Assembly: GCF_900258435.1 (NCBI RefSeq)
Contig: NZ_LT992558.1
Location: 2,619,889 to 2,683,888, forward strand
Length of the DNA: 64,000 nucleotides
Direction of reading: 5' to 3'
Origin: Carnobacterium divergens
Lineage (GTDB): Bacteria; Bacillota; Bacilli; Lactobacillales; Carnobacteriaceae
Position numbers and translations under genes: made by a program. Below, one piece after another: positions 17,611-27,700 of the stretch. The notes under the pieces are model-generated. The model searched no databases. It worked only from the letters and a program-made list of their open reading frames with translations, and was not told where the DNA came from. Each line of letters begins with the position of its first letter. Positions within the stretch are counted from its first letter, which is position 1.

Positions 17611-19354
17611 AAAATTAAAAACAAGTGACATCAAACGTGTCTTGCCTTATTTACTTCATTATCGTAGCTCAATCAGTTGGGCTCTTCTATGTGGATTAAT
17701 CGGGGGAATCGCTTCCGTTAGTGCAACTTATTATACAGGGAAGGCGATTGATGCAATTGTTGGAAAAGGAAAAGTTCTTTTTCCTGATTTAGTTCACGTC
17801 TTATTGCTACTTGGTCTAGCTTTTCTACTAGCTACTGTTACACAATGGCTGATTATTTATTTTTCAAACCAAGTCGCTTATCGGGCTGTAAAGGACTTAC
17901 GCATTGCTACCTTTGATAAAATCACAAAATTACCCTTGAGCTTTTTTGACAACACGCCTCATGGCAATGTCATTAGTCGTTTCACCAATGATTTGGATAG
18001 TATTTCAGATGCCGTGAGCATTACCTTGAACAATCTCTTTTCAGGCGTTGTAATTGTCTTTGTTTCTCTTGGCTTTATGCTTTATCTAAGTCCTATTTTA
18101 ACGTTAATTGTTTTGGTTACAACCCCATTGATTTTTTTAATTGCTTGGATTGTGGCTTTTCTTTCTCAAAAAAACTTTACGAAGCAACAACAGATTGTTG
18201 GGGAAATTTCAGGTTTTGTCTCTGAAATGGTTACGAATCAAAAGATCGTTACTGCTTTTCATCATGAAGAGCAAGTTCAAGAGGATTTTGAAAAGATTAA
18301 CCAGCGTCTATATACATGGGGACAAAAAGCACAATTCACTTCCTCGATTACAAACCCTTCCGCTCGTTTTGTTGACCATCTTGCTTATCTGTTAATTGGT
18401 GTAATTGGAGGTATTTTAGTCGTTAATGGGAATGGTTCCGTAACTGTCGGGACCGTTTCAAGCTTTGTGATTTATTCCTCTCAATTTTCAAAACCTTTCA
18501 TTGAATTATCTGGTATCACCACTCAAATTCAGACTGCTACTGCCGGGCTGAGACGTGTCTTTGAAGTGCTTGATAGCAAAGAAGAGGTTCCTGATGACCT
18601 TGATGCTTTAGAATTAAAAGATGTCCGTGGTGAAGTTTGCTTTAATCACGTAGCTTTTTCTTATTCTCCTAATCGACCTTTGATAAGAGACTTCAATTTA
18701 GCAGTAAGTCCTGGTGAAACAGTTGCCATCGTTGGGCAAACGGGCGCTGGAAAATCTACTTTAGTTAATTTATTGATGCGTTTTTATGAGTTGAATAGCG
18801 GTTCGATTAAAATTGATGGTCAACCGATTACACGCTATACAAAAGACAGCTTACGCCGTTCTTTTGGAATGGTTCTACAAGATACTTGGCTCTTTTCAGG
18901 AACCATTAAAGAAAATATTGCTTATGGTAATGCAGCAGCTAGCGAAGAAGAAATTATTCAAGCGGCTAAATCCGCTCTTGCCCATTCATTTATCATAAAA
19001 TTGCCCAACGGTTACGACACTGTTGTTGGAAATGGCGGCGTTTCAATTTCAGGCGGTCAGCAGCAATTGTTAACCATTGCCAGATCTATGCTAAGTGACC
19101 CTCCGATGTTGATTTTAGATGAAGCAACCAGCTCAGTCGATACGCTAACGGAACAAAAAATTCAAGAAGGCTTTCTTAGAATGATGAAAGGACGTACCAG
19201 CTTTGTGATTGCTCATCGATTATCGACCATTCAAGAAGCGGACTTCATTTTAGTGATGGAAAATGGAGATATTGTTGAAATGGGGGCCCATCAAGAACTG
19301 CTTCAGCAAGAGGGTCCTTACCACCGTCTATATGCTTCTCAGTTTGAAAAATAA
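17603..19354 (+). CDS. heterodimeric ABC exporter, catalytic half (LmrD/BmrD-like)
   Basis: 583 residues, same architecture as its partner: exporter membrane domain (about 1-320) and ATPase with Walker A GQTGAGKST, signature ISGGQQQLL, Walker B MLILDEATSSVD carrying the catalytic Glu, and switch His in IAHRLSTI. GGAGGTGTTGAGA precedes ATG 17603, inside the end of the upstream gene, so the subunits should be made in equal amounts. Likely exports lipophilic drugs or an endogenous amphiphile; specificity cannot be read. The operon ends in a long hairpin. Confidence 0.93.
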   Translation: MLKKLKTSDIKRVLPYLLHYRSSISWALLCGLIGGIASVSATYYTGKAIDAIVGKGKVLFPDLVHVLLLLGLAFLLATVTQWLIIYFSNQVAYRAVKDLRIATFDKITKLPLSFFDNTPHGNVISRFTNDLDSISDAVSITLNNLFSGVVIVFVSLGFMLYLSPILTLIVLVTTPLIFLIAWIVAFLSQKNFTKQQQIVGEISGFVSEMVTNQKIVTAFHHEEQVQEDFEKINQRLYTWGQKAQFTSSITNPSARFVDHLAYLLIGVIGGILVVNGNGSVTVGTVSSFVIYSSQFSKPFIELSGITTQIQTATAGLRRVFEVLDSKEEVPDDLDALELKDVRGEVCFNHVAFSYSPNRPLIRDFNLAVSPGETVAIVGQTGAGKSTLVNLLMRFYELNSGSIKIDGQPITRYTKDSLRRSFGMVLQDTWLFSGTIKENIAYGNAAASEEEIIQAAKSALAHSFIIKLPNGYDTVVGNGGVSISGGQQQLLTIARSMLSDPPMLILDEATSSVDTLTEQKIQEGFLRMMKGRTSFVIAHRLSTIQEADFILVMENGDIVEMGAHQELLQQEGPYHRLYASQFEK

Positions 19355-19359
19355 AAAAA

Positions 19360-19422
19360 ACTAAAAAAGAAAGATAAGATTCATTTCAACTAAAGGAATG
19401 AGTCTTGTCTTTCTTTTTTAGT
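19360..19422. terminator. long bidirectional terminator
   Basis: Near-perfect arms of about 26 bp (19360-19385 and 19397-19422), with A-rich and T-rich flanks, end the exporter operon and the convergent Mga-like operon. Confidence 0.92.
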
Positions 19423-19657
19423 AATCTACTGATTCGCTTTCATGGGTGTTCAATAGCAGTCCGTCTAATTGAACTTCTATTAAAGTAACCTTCTTAACCT
19501 GATAAAAATTTTCAATAACTGCTTTTTGAATATCTTGAGTTGTGAAGGTTGTTGGAAAAACTAATACCTTATGGATTTTACGTTCTGTTACTTCATCAGT
19601 TAAAAAATCAACGGCATAAATAGATACGTCTTCCCACAACTTTGGATTAAGAATCAC
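19418..19657 (-). CDS. hypothetical 79-residue protein in the Mga-like operon
   Basis: Small soluble protein with mixed alpha/beta character (VLVFPTTFTTQDIQKAVIENFYQ, then VKKVTLIEVQLDG). No signal peptide or membrane segment, and no recognised family. Its ATG overlaps the stop of the upstream secreted-protein gene by 4 bp, so translation is coupled; its own stop lies at the edge of the operon terminator. The conserved overlap chain with the regulator gene argues that it is real. Confidence 0.6.
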   Translation of the reverse strand: MILNPKLWEDVSIYAVDFLTDEVTERKIHKVLVFPTTFTTQDIQKAVIENFYQVKKVTLIEVQLDGLLLNTHESESVDY

Positions 19658-20154
19658 TCTTCTTCCCCCATCCCTATCGCTGCTTCTCCATACAATAAAT
19701 TCCCAGCTAACACGGTATATAGTTCTTCTAAATAAAGCATATTCGGATCATCTCCACCAAAATTATTCCCTCCGCTATTTAGCGTAAGTACTAGAGTATT
19801 TTGATTTAGTAATGGATCTATTTTATTTGTTGCATTCTTAAATTGTTTTTTATTTTTAGTTAATAGAATGGGGATTTTTCCGTTTGGTGGCGAGGTGGAA
19901 TAAGATCGCTTTGAACTTTCTTTAACTTCTGGGTCGGGCGTATTGACAGGTGGAACCGGTTCTACAGTAACAGTAGGATTAAACGGATCTACTGGTTTGG
20001 TTTCTTGGAACGCATCGTTGTCAATTTCATATAAATAACCACTTTCTTCTGCATGAGCAACAGTAGGGGTATCCAATACAAGCACTTTAAAAGAAAAAAT
20101 GCATCCAAATAACAAATACGTTTTCGTATAAGATGTTGGTTTAAAATAGTTCAA
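19654..20154 (-). CDS. secreted Asp/Pro-rich protein linked to the Mga-like regulator
   Basis: 166 residues. A signal-peptide-like hydrophobic stretch (TYLLFGCIFSFKVLVL) ends near VAHAEE. The mature part begins with an acidic, proline-rich region (KPVDPFNPTVTVEPVPP) that resembles the linker found in the WxL proteins of this window, then a basic region, then a Gly/Asn-rich segment and an acidic tail. No LPXTG or WxL motif is present. It starts inside the end of the regulator gene (14-bp overlap) and overlaps the next gene by 4 bp. Function unknown; a surface partner or signal for the regulator or WxL complex is possible. Confidence 0.62.
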   Translation of the reverse strand: MNYFKPTSYTKTYLLFGCIFSFKVLVLDTPTVAHAEESGYLYEIDNDAFQETKPVDPFNPTVTVEPVPPVNTPDPEVKESSKRSYSTSPPNGKIPILLTKNKKQFKNATNKIDPLLNQNTLVLTLNSGGNNFGGDDPNMLYLEELYTVLAGNLLYGEAAIGMGEEE

Positions 20155-21601
20155 GTGGGATACCTCCTTTTTTTAGTGGTTTTTTGCCTTTGGCAGTTGC
20201 AATGCATCTACCAAAGTTTGCCCAATCTCCTGCTGTTGGTGGAGCATTCCACACAATGACCTTCGTATCTTGATTAAGCTCACTAGTGGGGTAATCACAA
20301 AGTAAAATATCAATATCATCTGTTAATTGATGACTGATTTCAATGTTAATAAAATCAAAGGTTTGAATATTTCGATAAATAAACTGGTTATAATTTGCCC
20401 CCAACGAAAAATCAATACACACTTTTACAGGGTAAGAAAAAAAAGAGGGCGGCAAGACATTGATCAACAAGAATATATAATGATTCGATAGATAAATGTC
20501 ATTTTGCTGAATCAAATAAAATTTTTTCGACTTTGATGCTTTATCAATAAAATGGCGACAAAATTCGATTACCTCTGGGTAATTTTCTTCAATAAACCGC
20601 GCTTGAACGGGAACATCTAATTCTGTTTGCAGACAATTGAAATTTAAAACAGGATAGTGGATTTTTACAAGATTTTGAATTAATTCTTCCTTAAAGAATG
20701 TTTCATCAAGGTTGCCAAACTGTTTTTGAAACTCTGTAATAAAAAAATTCGTTAAACTATCCATTTCTTGGCTTTCCAATTCAAGAGGAAATTCATCTAA
20801 ACTTTCAATAAATAATACGAGCAAATCAATTTCATTGTGACTGACTTCCTCGTTAAAAACTTCTTGATACGCTTCCCTTAAACTACGTTCAAAAGAATCA
20901 TTCTCTAACCCCATTATAGTAGTGGGATCGTTTTTTATAAATTGTTCATTTTCAATTCGAATTCGGCAAATGCTGATAAAATAAAGGAATTTTGTTTTGC
21001 TTGTTTGCGTCATATAAATATCCATTTTAGCTTCAATCAGTTTGATGAAACGCATACTTTGTTCCTTTAAGCTTGTCGAAAAAGGATAATCGTCCATGCC
21101 ATAGACCGCAGTGTATAAATTGTTCATATACATTCGAATAGCAATCTCATCTCCAACAAATTTAAATCGTGAAGAAAGTTTTATTCCAAGTTTTGAAAGC
21201 TTTTCTTTAAGTTGATTCACTTTAGCGTATACTTTTGTGCGACTTGTATAAAAAAGATCTGCATAATCATTTGAATTTGTAAACATGTCTTCAAACACAT
21301 CTTGAATGATTTGAAAGCCTAAAGACTCCTTTACATAAATATTTTTTAATGTATCTGTAGAAAAGCTGCTATTTTTTTTCAACTGAATTACTTGATTTAA
21401 CTTTTGAATCTGAAGTTGTTCGTCTAATTGATACTTAAGAATATCCTGCCTTAATTCTTCATAAGTATTCAACAAAATAAACTCAGACACACCCATTTTT
21501 TCTTTTAAATCTGAAATCGACACTTTTTGTTGGAAACTTTCTTCAATCGTATGAATTAAGAGCAGTTTACGGACATCTGTTTTAGATAAAAAACTATTCA
21601 T
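20141..21601 (-). CDS. Mga-family / PRD-like transcriptional regulator
   Basis: 486 residues, the usual size of Mga-type stand-alone regulators. An N-terminal helix-turn-helix (about 5-60, with VSISDLKEKMGVSEF) and a second one (about 100-165, YTSRTKVYAKVNQLKEKL) are followed by helical PRD-like modules and a C-terminal EIIB-like stretch (IDILLCDYPTSELN). Such regulators activate surface-protein genes in streptococci and enterococci. I chose the ATG at 21601 because AAGGAG lies 11 nt upstream; a more distal ATG contains that site. It lies directly downstream of WxL cluster 1 behind a terminator, making that cluster its likely target, and is translated with two small genes. Confidence 0.82.
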   Translation of the reverse strand: MNSFLSKTDVRKLLLIHTIEESFQQKVSISDLKEKMGVSEFILLNTYEELRQDILKYQLDEQLQIQKLNQVIQLKKNSSFSTDTLKNIYVKESLGFQIIQDVFEDMFTNSNDYADLFYTSRTKVYAKVNQLKEKLSKLGIKLSSRFKFVGDEIAIRMYMNNLYTAVYGMDDYPFSTSLKEQSMRFIKLIEAKMDIYMTQTSKTKFLYFISICRIRIENEQFIKNDPTTIMGLENDSFERSLREAYQEVFNEEVSHNEIDLLVLFIESLDEFPLELESQEMDSLTNFFITEFQKQFGNLDETFFKEELIQNLVKIHYPVLNFNCLQTELDVPVQARFIEENYPEVIEFCRHFIDKASKSKKFYLIQQNDIYLSNHYIFLLINVLPPSFFSYPVKVCIDFSLGANYNQFIYRNIQTFDFINIEISHQLTDDIDILLCDYPTSELNQDTKVIVWNAPPTAGDWANFGRCIATAKGKKPLKKGGIPLELF

Positions 21602-21659
21602 CCCTCTCCACTCTCCTTCCATTAACTAATTTATTTTTTAAGTGATTTTAAATGACTGA

Positions 21660-21697
21660 AAAGAAATCCCAATAATTTTTAAAATTGGAATTTCTTT
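21660..21697 (-). terminator. terminator of WxL cluster 1
   Basis: AAGAAATCCCAAT pairs with ATTGGAATTTCTTT with one G-U pair; on the minus strand T-rich sequence follows. It separates the WxLIP gene from the regulator gene. Confidence 0.75.
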
Positions 21698-21703
21698 ACC
21701 TTA

Positions 21704-22822
21704 TTATTTTTTTGATTGCGAATCTGATGTCGGACGTTTTTTACGACGAACATTTTTTCTATTTCGTGCTGCTTCCTGTCTTCGACGCTCTTCTTGTTTT
21801 TTTCTGTTACGTCTTATAATAAAGAAAATTAAAAATAGTGCGATTAGAAGTAGTAAGATGCCGACTAAAATATAAACCCATGTCCAATCTTTTTTAATTG
21901 AAACATCTTGGCTATTGTATTTTTTTGCATCTGTCTCACTAATTGTAAAGTCTTTAGTGAAGCTCCATTTCCCTTCTTTTGCTTGTGCTTCTAATTTCAA
22001 GGTGTATTTCCCAGCTTTTAATTTATCTCCATTTAATGAAATGGGATAATTAAAATTAGAATTTGGTGCCATTTGCATGTTCTTTTTTGAACTGGTATAC
22101 AACGGTGTGCTTTCATTCTTTTTTGTAATGGTCGCTTCAACATCTAAATTGTTGATGTAGTCTGATTTTACGTTATGCAAATTCGCATTTATGACGTTAC
22201 GTGCATTCACTTGGGAAGGAACAACCTCGTTTAATTCTAATTTTGCCTCCACAGCTTGATCGTTTTGATTTAATAATAAGGCTACCACATAGGCATATTT
22301 ATTTTGAATGGCTAATCCTTGTGTATCGGATGAAGTATTCCCATCATTTTTAGAGGTCTCTTTTTCTTTAATCGTAATCCCTCCAGCTAGAATACCGTCA
22401 AAAGTACGATCTGGCATTTTAATTGTGATAGGCAATTTTATTTCTTGATTTGCTGGTATCGTAACTTCCGATGCAACGCTGACAATTTCTTTTAAATCAA
22501 TTGGCAAGGTTGAATCTTTTTTTGCCTTTGTTGCTCCGTATTCTACGACGCCATTTAAATTGGTTGTTGCTGAATTCACGCTTGGTTCTACTGTTACGTC
22601 TTTTGTTGTGTCATTTCGTAATTTTAATTCAACAACTTGTTCACTTTTAGGGGCTACTCTTAAATCAAAAAAGGTTTTCGTTTTATCTCGCTGATTATCT
22701 GGAATAATGGATTCCACAGCAAAATTTAATTCAGAAGCTTTTCCAATCATAGGAGCTTGACTCAAGGCACTCAAAAGTAGGCACAAGCTTAAAAAAATCA
22801 GGCTTATTTTTTGTTTTGTCAT
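21704..22822 (-). CDS. WxL protein-interacting protein (DUF916/DUF3324)
   Basis: 372-residue membrane-anchored surface protein. Signal peptide (1-30), a DUF916 domain (about 32-155, opening LNFAVESIIPDNQRDKTKTF), a DUF3324 domain (about 165-315, including QVNARNVINANLHN), then one membrane helix and a very basic cytoplasmic tail. WxLIP proteins bind WxL proteins and the wall and hold the complex. AAGGAG is 9 nt before ATG 22822; an upstream ATG lies in the intergenic hairpin. It is last of the five-gene WxL cluster and has a paralogue at 60877. Confidence 0.93.
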   Translation of the reverse strand: MTKQKISLIFLSLCLLLSALSQAPMIGKASELNFAVESIIPDNQRDKTKTFFDLRVAPKSEQVVELKLRNDTTKDVTVEPSVNSATTNLNGVVEYGATKAKKDSTLPIDLKEIVSVASEVTIPANQEIKLPITIKMPDRTFDGILAGGITIKEKETSKNDGNTSSDTQGLAIQNKYAYVVALLLNQNDQAVEAKLELNEVVPSQVNARNVINANLHNVKSDYINNLDVEATITKKNESTPLYTSSKKNMQMAPNSNFNYPISLNGDKLKAGKYTLKLEAQAKEGKWSFTKDFTISETDAKKYNSQDVSIKKDWTWVYILVGILLLLIALFLIFFIIRRNRKKQEERRRQEAARNRKNVRRKKRPTSDSQSKK

Positions 22823-22852
22823 ACTAATAAACTCCTTCTTAGAAATGAACTG

Positions 22853-22881
22853 AAAAGCATCCACAATAAAGCGATGCTTTT
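22853..22881 (-). terminator. hairpin between WxL and WxLIP genes (terminator or attenuator)
   Basis: AAAAGCATC (22853-22861) pairs with GATGCTTTT (22873-22881). The minus-strand T-tract is short, so it may end only part of the transcripts. A hairpin sits at the same place in cluster 2. Confidence 0.6.
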
Positions 22882-22900
22882 CAACTTATTTCATTTTTGA

Positions 22901-23644
22901 TTAGTTTGTTGGAATATCAGCTAATGTCCAAGTCACTTCTGCTGAATACTCTTCTGCATATTTCGTTGTAGAACCTGGTACTGATAACGTTACGCTTGTG
23001 TTCTTTGTTGTATCGTCACCGAAACGATAAACCCATGTTCCAGCACCTTCATCTGCTTTGGCTGCCATAATTTCTTGACTCACACCAACGCCGTCTGCAT
23101 CCATTGATAGGTTTAATTTTTGACCTGTTGCATTTAAAACAGAAGGGATTGCTGAAGTCGAAGCTGAAACAGCTTCACCATTTGCAATGGAAATTAAAGC
23201 TCCATCTAATTTCTTTTTGCTCGTTGCTGATGTTAATTGTGTTTCTTGTTTCACTTGGACGGTCCAACCTTTTGCACCACCACGTTTATCTGTTACTTGC
23301 AAGTAGTTAGGACGCTCTGTTCCATCTGAAAGCATTTGTGCTTTTGCATTGTAGACTTCATCTTTTGTTGTAATTTTTTGTTTATCAAAACCAAATGAAG
23401 AGGCAAAATCAATACTTAATGGGCCTGCTGTTCCTTCTTCTGGGTCTGTTCCGTCTGGATTAGTTGGTGTTACTTCACTTCCTGGATTAGATGGATCTGT
23501 TGGTGGTGTAATGGAAGTATCTTGCTCAAATGTTACTTTTGCATTTGATTTGTAGGTTCCGACTGTTGCTTCATTTACAACATTTCCTCCAATTGTTAAA
23601 GCCATTAAAGTTGCTGCACTAAGTGTCATTATTTTTTTATTCAT
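22901..23644 (-). CDS. WxL-domain surface protein
   Basis: 247 residues: short signal peptide, an Asp/Pro-rich linker (TPPTDPSNPGSEVTPTNPDG) and the C-terminal WxL domain (about 70-247). The opening of the domain reads GPLSIDFASSFGF, the first motif is GWTVQV (Trp present, Val in place of Leu), and the protein ends with VTWTLADIPTN, the second Trp-x-Leu. WxL domains bind peptidoglycan non-covalently. AAAGGGAG precedes the ATG. Third of five genes in the cluster by type (second WxL protein), 33 bp after its sister gene. Confidence 0.95.
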   Translation of the reverse strand: MNKKIMTLSAATLMALTIGGNVVNEATVGTYKSNAKVTFEQDTSITPPTDPSNPGSEVTPTNPDGTDPEEGTAGPLSIDFASSFGFDKQKITTKDEVYNAKAQMLSDGTERPNYLQVTDKRGGAKGWTVQVKQETQLTSATSKKKLDGALISIANGEAVSASTSAIPSVLNATGQKLNLSMDADGVGVSQEIMAAKADEGAGTWVYRFGDDTTKNTSVTLSVPGSTTKYAEEYSAEVTWTLADIPTN

Positions 23645-23677
23645 GTGTAAATCTCCCTTTTTTAAGTTTTTTTATTT

Positions 23678-24427
23678 TTATTTACTTGGTACGTCGCTTA
23701 ATGTCCAAGTTAAATTTGTTGAATATTTAACGGCGTCTTTTGGTGTTGTTCCTGGAATTGACAGTGTAATTGCTTTATTTTTCTTAACTGTTTCCCCATC
23801 TACTTGAGTGTCTTCCAATGTTCCAAATACATTTAACCAAGTTAATGCTCCTTGTCCTTCTTTAGCGCTCATTACTTCAGAAGCTGCTCCCGCTGAATCT
23901 AGAATTACGTCGCTAACTGTTGGTGCTACAACATTTGTTGTATTGCTTACCGCTGCTCCGCCTGTTAACGATAATACAGAACCCGTCAATTCTTTATTGG
24001 TCGTTGTTTCATTTTTTAATTGACCTTCTTGCTTGACTGTTAACGTCCAACCAGCGTTGTTCCCACGGGTATCTGTAACTTGCACGTAGTTAGCTCTTGC
24101 TGTTCCATCTTTTAATTTTTGTGGTTCTGCAAAGTAAATGGCATCTTTGTTTGTAATTTTATTGCTTCCAAAGCTTAAGCTTGAAGCGTAATCAATACTT
24201 AATGGACCTGCTGTTCCTGGATCTGGATCCGTTCCATCTGGGTTCGTAGGTGTTACTTCTTTGCCTGGATTTTCTGGATCGGTTGGTGGAGTAACCATAT
24301 TATTTGGAACGAATTCTACTGATCCTGTTGAACGATAGGTGCCACCATCTGCAGCGTTAGCTACTGTTGAAAAACTAGCAGCTGTTAATAGTAACGCTGT
24401 ACTTGTCATTATTTTAGTTAATTTCAT
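23678..24427 (-). CDS. WxL-domain surface protein
   Basis: 249 residues: signal peptide to about residue 25 (NAAD), Asp/Pro-rich linker almost identical in layout to the next gene (TPPTDPENPGKEVTPTNPDG), and a WxL domain with GPLSIDYASSL, GWTLTVKQEG and a C-terminal NLTWTLSDVP. It is closest to the protein at 62920 (shared KKNKAITLS and GTTxKDAVKY phrases), so the two clusters have corresponding members. A GGGGGA site precedes the ATG, which lies 14 bp inside the LPXTG gene, giving translational coupling. Confidence 0.95.
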   Translation of the reverse strand: MKLTKIMTSTALLLTAASFSTVANAADGGTYRSTGSVEFVPNNMVTPPTDPENPGKEVTPTNPDGTDPDPGTAGPLSIDYASSLSFGSNKITNKDAIYFAEPQKLKDGTARANYVQVTDTRGNNAGWTLTVKQEGQLKNETTTNKELTGSVLSLTGGAAVSNTTNVVAPTVSDVILDSAGAASEVMSAKEGQGALTWLNVFGTLEDTQVDGETVKKNKAITLSIPGTTPKDAVKYSTNLTWTLSDVPSK

Positions 24428-24740
24428 TTTTAAATCCCCCTATTTTGTTTTTTTGATACAATTGAAAACTTCCTACAACAATCATTATTCCTATTATGAA
24501 ATAAGAGTGTACTGATTTTTCCCCTGTTTGCGGAAGCTTTGTTAAAACGACTTCTTTATCTTTTAATTCTTTTGCATCTGTTGGTTGAGTTTCTTTAGGT
24601 TTTTCATAATCTCCATAAAAGCTTATGTCCCCTGTTGTACTATGGCTCTTCTGATTTGTCTCTGCGTCTGTTTCCATAAATGAAGAGAAACTGAACAATA
24701 CTATCATCAAAAGAAGTGCGATTCCTCTTTTTTTATTCAT
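24414..24740 (-). CDS. small LPXTG-anchored surface protein
   Basis: 108 residues: signal peptide (about 1-26), short hydrophilic middle (DISFYGDYEKPKETQP), sortase motif LPQTGE, a hydrophobic helix and a basic tail. It would be covalently fixed to peptidoglycan by sortase A. Small LPXTG proteins are standard members of LAB csc/WxL clusters, where they are thought to act as wall anchors for the complex. AGGAGGG precedes the ATG. It is 10 bp after the large adhesin gene and overlaps the next WxL gene by 14 bp. Confidence 0.93.
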   Translation of the reverse strand: MNKKRGIALLLMIVLFSFSSFMETDAETNQKSHSTTGDISFYGDYEKPKETQPTDAKELKDKEVVLTKLPQTGEKSVHSYFIIGIMIVVGSFQLYQKNKIGGFKNEIN

Positions 24741-24750
24741 CGTTTCCCTC

Positions 24751-27700
24751 CTATGGTGTGTCCTGCAAGGTCCACTCGATTGAACCCTTATAGGATTCTG
24801 GATAAGTAGTTTCAGGTTTTATATCTAAAGCTAATCCATCACCATTTGGCAACCAATTATCTGTAATCGAAATAGGCTTGCTGTCCGCATTTGTTTGTTG
24901 ATAAATCATAATGGAAGAGGTTCCTAAAATAGATTTTTGACCGTTGTTGGTATATTGAACAGCTGTAGGCAACGTTTTATTGCTTGTGCTAGTCAATACT
25001 TGATCCATCTTCGCACTCAATGTCCATGAGCCTTTAATCGAACGTGTATCTTGGACGGTTAAGCTACCTGTTAATGATTGTAAAGGGTACTTTTTATTAA
25101 CAGCTGGTATCTTAAGATTTTCTCCAAAATCTAAATCTGTCGGAGCTGAAACAAAGGTTAATTTTCCATCGACAATTTCAGTTTTTGTTGTATTTGATTT
25201 GACCGGATTGGCTATCCAATCGTTTGTATAGTTTCCGCTAGCTTCTCCAACTGTTGTGATTATCGTTGCTAGTGGCGCATCCTCTTTAACTGTTGCTTGA
25301 TAGCTCATTGTGATGTTTTCATTCCATGGAATTTGATCTGCTTCACTAATGGTGGCTTTCACAGATTTAGTAGGTGCATCGTAAGTTATCTGACCTACTG
25401 ACGTTCCATCCTCCCTTTTTAAAGAGAACGTTCCGACATCGGTTAAAGTATCCTCAATTGGCACTGTAATCGTTAAGTCTTTATAGAATACGGTTGGCGT
25501 TACACTTGTTAATTGACTGTCTAGCACTGTGTTTACTTTAATAGCTTCTGTTAAAGCCACTTTTTCAGCTGAACTTCCATCTAGCTTCGTAACAGTTTGA
25601 GTTAATTTAAAGCGATTTTGTTGATAAATGAACAGAACTTCTTGGGTCTGATCTTCTATGACACCCGTTGCATTTCCTTGAGTACGCAAGTATAAATAAC
25701 CATTTAAATCAATTGGTTTTTCAGTGTAGCTATTTCCAATATCGTCTACAATTGTTTTATCTTCTGCAAGTTTGTTGCCTTCTTCATCTTGGTAATGGAA
25801 CACAACCGTTCCTGTTCCTGGTGTAACCTCTACTTGAATTTCTTTTTGAACATTGCCAAATGTCACCATTACCGGATATACACCTACTTCTTGTTTCATT
25901 TTAGATGTATCGATTGTAAGAGAACTTAGGTCTGTCACTTCATTCCCAGTTTCTAATTCCCAAACTTGAATGGCTGATTCTTTTTGAATAAATGCTTTCA
26001 ATTCAGCTTCTGTTTGCGGATATTGTGGCAGTTTGAAGGTTATATTTTTAGCTTTTAACGCGGTTGTATTAGAAACAGCAGTGTCTGCGTCTTTAATAAA
26101 AATCGGAATGTTTAAAGTCGTTTTATTTCCTGCTTTATCCGTCAATATCACTTCATACATCGGCAACACTGGACCAAACTGATTCATGTCTGGTTGAGAA
26201 ATTGATCCAGCGGTTACAGTTACTCCTGCTCCTGTTGTTCCGTCTGATTTATCTTGAATGTCTTTAACAAATTTTGTGCTATCACTTGGAAAGACCCCGC
26301 CTTGTTCTAAGACTTGGATAACCGCCGTTCCTTCTGGTGGCGTTACATCCTCTACTATGACTGGCGCTGATACTTTCGTTTTAAAGTCTAAATTTGCTGT
26401 TGCAGTTACTGATGTGTATGGCTTAATAAATCCATCAGGAATCGGGATGCTATAAGTACCGTCTGTTCCAGCGTAGCCTGTTAAAGTCTTTTTAACACCC
26501 ACTTCTGTGTAATCAATATAGACTTTAGAATTTTTTGTTGCCGTACCCGTTACATTAGTTTGTGCATCTGTGATTGGATCTAAAGCAACATCTACTGTTC
26601 CTAGTGAAATCACTTTTGCAGTACCCATGTTGAAATCTGTTGCAGTTATTCCTGCATTTGTTGAATTAATAACTGTTGAATTGCTCCCGTTGGTTGTAAC
26701 ATCTGTCAGCACGTTCGAACGGTCTGGCATTGACCAACTAAACAATGGCAAATCATCTCGATCTCCAGTTCCAGCAACTCGCCAGTAGTTTACGATTGGA
26801 GAGTTGATATGCATTTTTCCAGATGAATTTCCTGTTCCTTGCCAAGCAAACATTTGTTGCGCAGTTTTATTGTAAAGTAAGACACTTAATGGATCATCGA
26901 AATTTAAGTTGGTTCCTGAGTAGGCTCTTTCAAAACGAGCAAAATTCCCACTTCCTCCAGTTGCTTTCATCACTAGACGCGCACCTTTGGCTACATTTAA
27001 ATCTTCTGTTAACCGAAGTACTGGCTGATCTCCACCTGTTTTTTCAAACTCCACATTGGCATTCTCTCCAACATGGAGATACTTCCCTGGATTATTACGG
27101 AACAACCCATTATTAGTCGTAATTTTAACAGTAGCATTTTGTTCAATATCCATCGTGATTGGATTGGTTCCATCACGGTAAAACATGCCGTTTCCTTTCG
27201 AATCAATCATAATATTCGAGTTTTCTTTAACTGTAAATGAATTTTCTGATCCGCCAGATAGTCCTAGCCAAAACATACTATCTGAATTTGATGTATGATT
27301 GATTGTAATATTCCCATCCATAATGACATTTCTTGCTTCAGCTACTTCTTGATTTGTAGCAGACGTGCTTTGAACACGGGCAATGTAAATGCTTGTCTCT
27401 CCTAGATACTTTGTAATTCCATTAACGTTATGGGTAATTTGAGGACCTTGATAGTCAATATTTGTATACGACAAGCTAACTTCTTTTGTGTTATCTTGTA
27501 CGTTCAAAGGACCATAATAATTTCGTCCGATAATCTTCATATCTTCTAATCCGTAATCTTTTGGATCTGAATTATTATTGCTTACATAAATATTATCTGT
27601 ACCTCCGATTGTGCCGTTACTTTCAGTTAATGTGTGGATCTCCCCAGTAGAAGGATTTTTCCCTGAAATACGCAAATACGGTTTGCCATTTGGTATCTTA

